Origin: Bryobacterales bacterium
GTDB taxonomy: Bacteria > Acidobacteriota > Terriglobia > Bryobacterales > Bryobacteraceae
Assembly (NCBI GenBank): GCA_003132905.1
Contig: PKZC01000382.1
Location: 9,073 to 16,724, forward strand
DNA: 7,652 bases
Reading direction: 5' to 3'
Shown here: positions 7,164 through 7,652 of the stretch, in pieces
Layout: every line of letters starts with the position of its first letter
How positions within the stretch are numbered: the stretch's first letter is position 1
Position numbers and translations under genes: made by a program
The notes under the pieces: generated by a model
What the model was told of the DNA's origin: nothing
Seen by the model: the letters and a program-made list of their open reading frames with translations, nothing else
Database searches by the model: none

Positions 7164-7342
7164 CTATGCCGCGGCTTCGGCGGCATTGAAGCGGACGCTT
7201 GCCAGCCGCGAGATATGCCCGACTCCTGCATGGTCACGCCGTAGAGCGCCGAGACGGCTTCCATGGTGCGCTTCGAGTGCGTGATCACCACGAACCGCGT
7301 CTACCTGGAGATCTCCTGGAGGAGGCACTTCAAGCGACCGGC
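7164..7342 (-). pseudogene. smc: Broken remnant of the C-terminus of chromosome segregation protein SMC
   Basis: Read on the minus strand from about 7342, the sequence gives GRLKCLLQEISR, an in-frame TAG (7301-7303), [21 protein letters not shown] and VTMQESG. This aligns without gaps to the C-terminal ATPase head of SMC, whose standard form is close to TQFIVITHxKxTME...[17 protein letters not shown]. A 2-nt insertion (an AT duplication at about 7213-7216) then shifts the frame. In the shifted frame the ending [16 protein letters not shown] followed by TAG (7164-7166) restores the normal SMC C-terminus. Upstream of 7342 the expected DEVDAPLDEAN D-loop cannot be read. Only about 60 of more than 1100 residues remain, so this is a non-functional fragment, presumably copied or moved from an smc gene elsewhere. 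The recognition is strong. The left breakpoint is approximate. Confidence 0.8.
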
Positions 7343-7652
7343 GATCACGACCGAAGGCAACCTCCCGGGTTGATTCTTGGCGATAACAGCCCTTCGAGCT
7401 TCGGATTGATTCCTGATACAGGCCGTCAGGTTTCGGTTTGTTTCCGTATGCGTTTTCCGCCTCGATTACCAGTTATTGGCCGACTTTATAGGAGCAACCT
7501 TCCACGCTTCCATTTGAACGAACCAGTCTTCGGCGGGGGACGCTTCGCGTGGCAGTTAACAATATCCAGGAGAGGCGGACTGTACGTCCGCAGAGGTCAA
7601 CACTGCTCAAGAATGTATTTCAATGCAGTGGGCCACTGGCGTCCGGTTATAA
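7343..7652. other. Stretch without a supported gene at the right end
   Basis: This 310-bp segment looks less GC-rich than the coding regions. One plus-strand frame stays open from before the SMC remnant to the right edge, but most of its product (Arg- and Pro-rich) has no recognisable motif and no ribosome binding site. Only the last dozen codons (7613-7652) resemble a known protein motif, too little to call a gene. The stretch also contains the second copy of TAACAGCCCTTCG (7384-7396) and a short palindrome at 7575-7591. Confidence 0.5.
7575..7591. repeat. Short palindromic element (6-bp arms, 5-base loop)
   Basis: GCGGAC (7575-7580) and GTCCGC (7586-7591) are exact reverse complements around TGTAC, and the unit is bordered by AGAG and AGAGG. 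It resembles the intergenic palindromes that recur in many acidobacterial genomes. Only one copy is present here, so a REP-like family cannot be shown from this window. Confidence 0.35.

Noticed and set aside
7382..7652. Plus-strand frame open to the right edge
   Set aside because: The product is Arg- and Pro-rich, without a ribosome binding site or motif until the last dozen residues. Only that end is kept, as a low-interest observation.
1..7652. CRISPR arrays, tRNA, rRNA, attachment sites and intact insertion sequences
   Set aside because: No regularly spaced repeats, cloverleaf-like segments, terminal inverted repeats with a transposase, or conserved RNA stretches were seen on either strand.

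Overview
The window looks like chromosomal DNA from a GC-rich member of the Acidobacteriota, probably of the Solibacter/Bryobacter kind. This rests on two gene families typical of that group: a very large outer-membrane receptor with an N-terminal carboxypeptidase-regulatory-like domain, and a secreted fusion of cytochrome c with a PQQ-type beta-propeller. The standalone adenylate kinase is of a type I associate with the same group. The assignment is inferred from protein style only; there is no rRNA or other phylogenetic marker.

Layout. Positions 1-1737 on the minus strand hold a nearly complete secreted cytochrome c/PQQ propeller dehydrogenase-like gene, whose last few dozen codons lie beyond the left edge. 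A 167-bp divergent intergenic region (1738-1904) carries candidate promoters for both directions and several inverted repeats. Positions 1905-5417 encode an intact 1170-residue TonB-dependent, Oar-like outer-membrane receptor. From 5418 to 6081 the sequence is eroded: only the C-terminal part of a SAM-dependent O-methyltransferase can be read, without its SAM-binding glycine motif. A 334-bp non-coding stretch with a perfect 8-bp inverted repeat then leads into an intact zinc-type adenylate kinase family gene (6416-7072). Downstream, on the opposite strand, lies a short broken remnant of the C-terminus of the chromosome segregation protein SMC (7164-7342), with an in-frame stop and a 2-nt frameshift. 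The last 300 bp hold no gene I can defend, only a short palindromic element and a possible gene edge at the right end.

How the parts relate. The dehydrogenase and the receptor are divergently transcribed from a shared control region. One would oxidise a substrate in the periplasm and pass electrons to its own heme; the other would move a large or scarce ligand across the outer membrane. Co-regulation is plausible but unproven. The right half reads as a decaying accessory stretch: two gene remnants flank one intact kinase gene that has its own leader and probably its own promoter. I found no CRISPR array, tRNA, rRNA, intact transposase or recognisable defence system. I do not see a convincing new multi-gene system. 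The points most worth a second look are the symmetric elements around the apparently leaderless dehydrogenase start, the SMC remnant, and the truncated methyltransferase.
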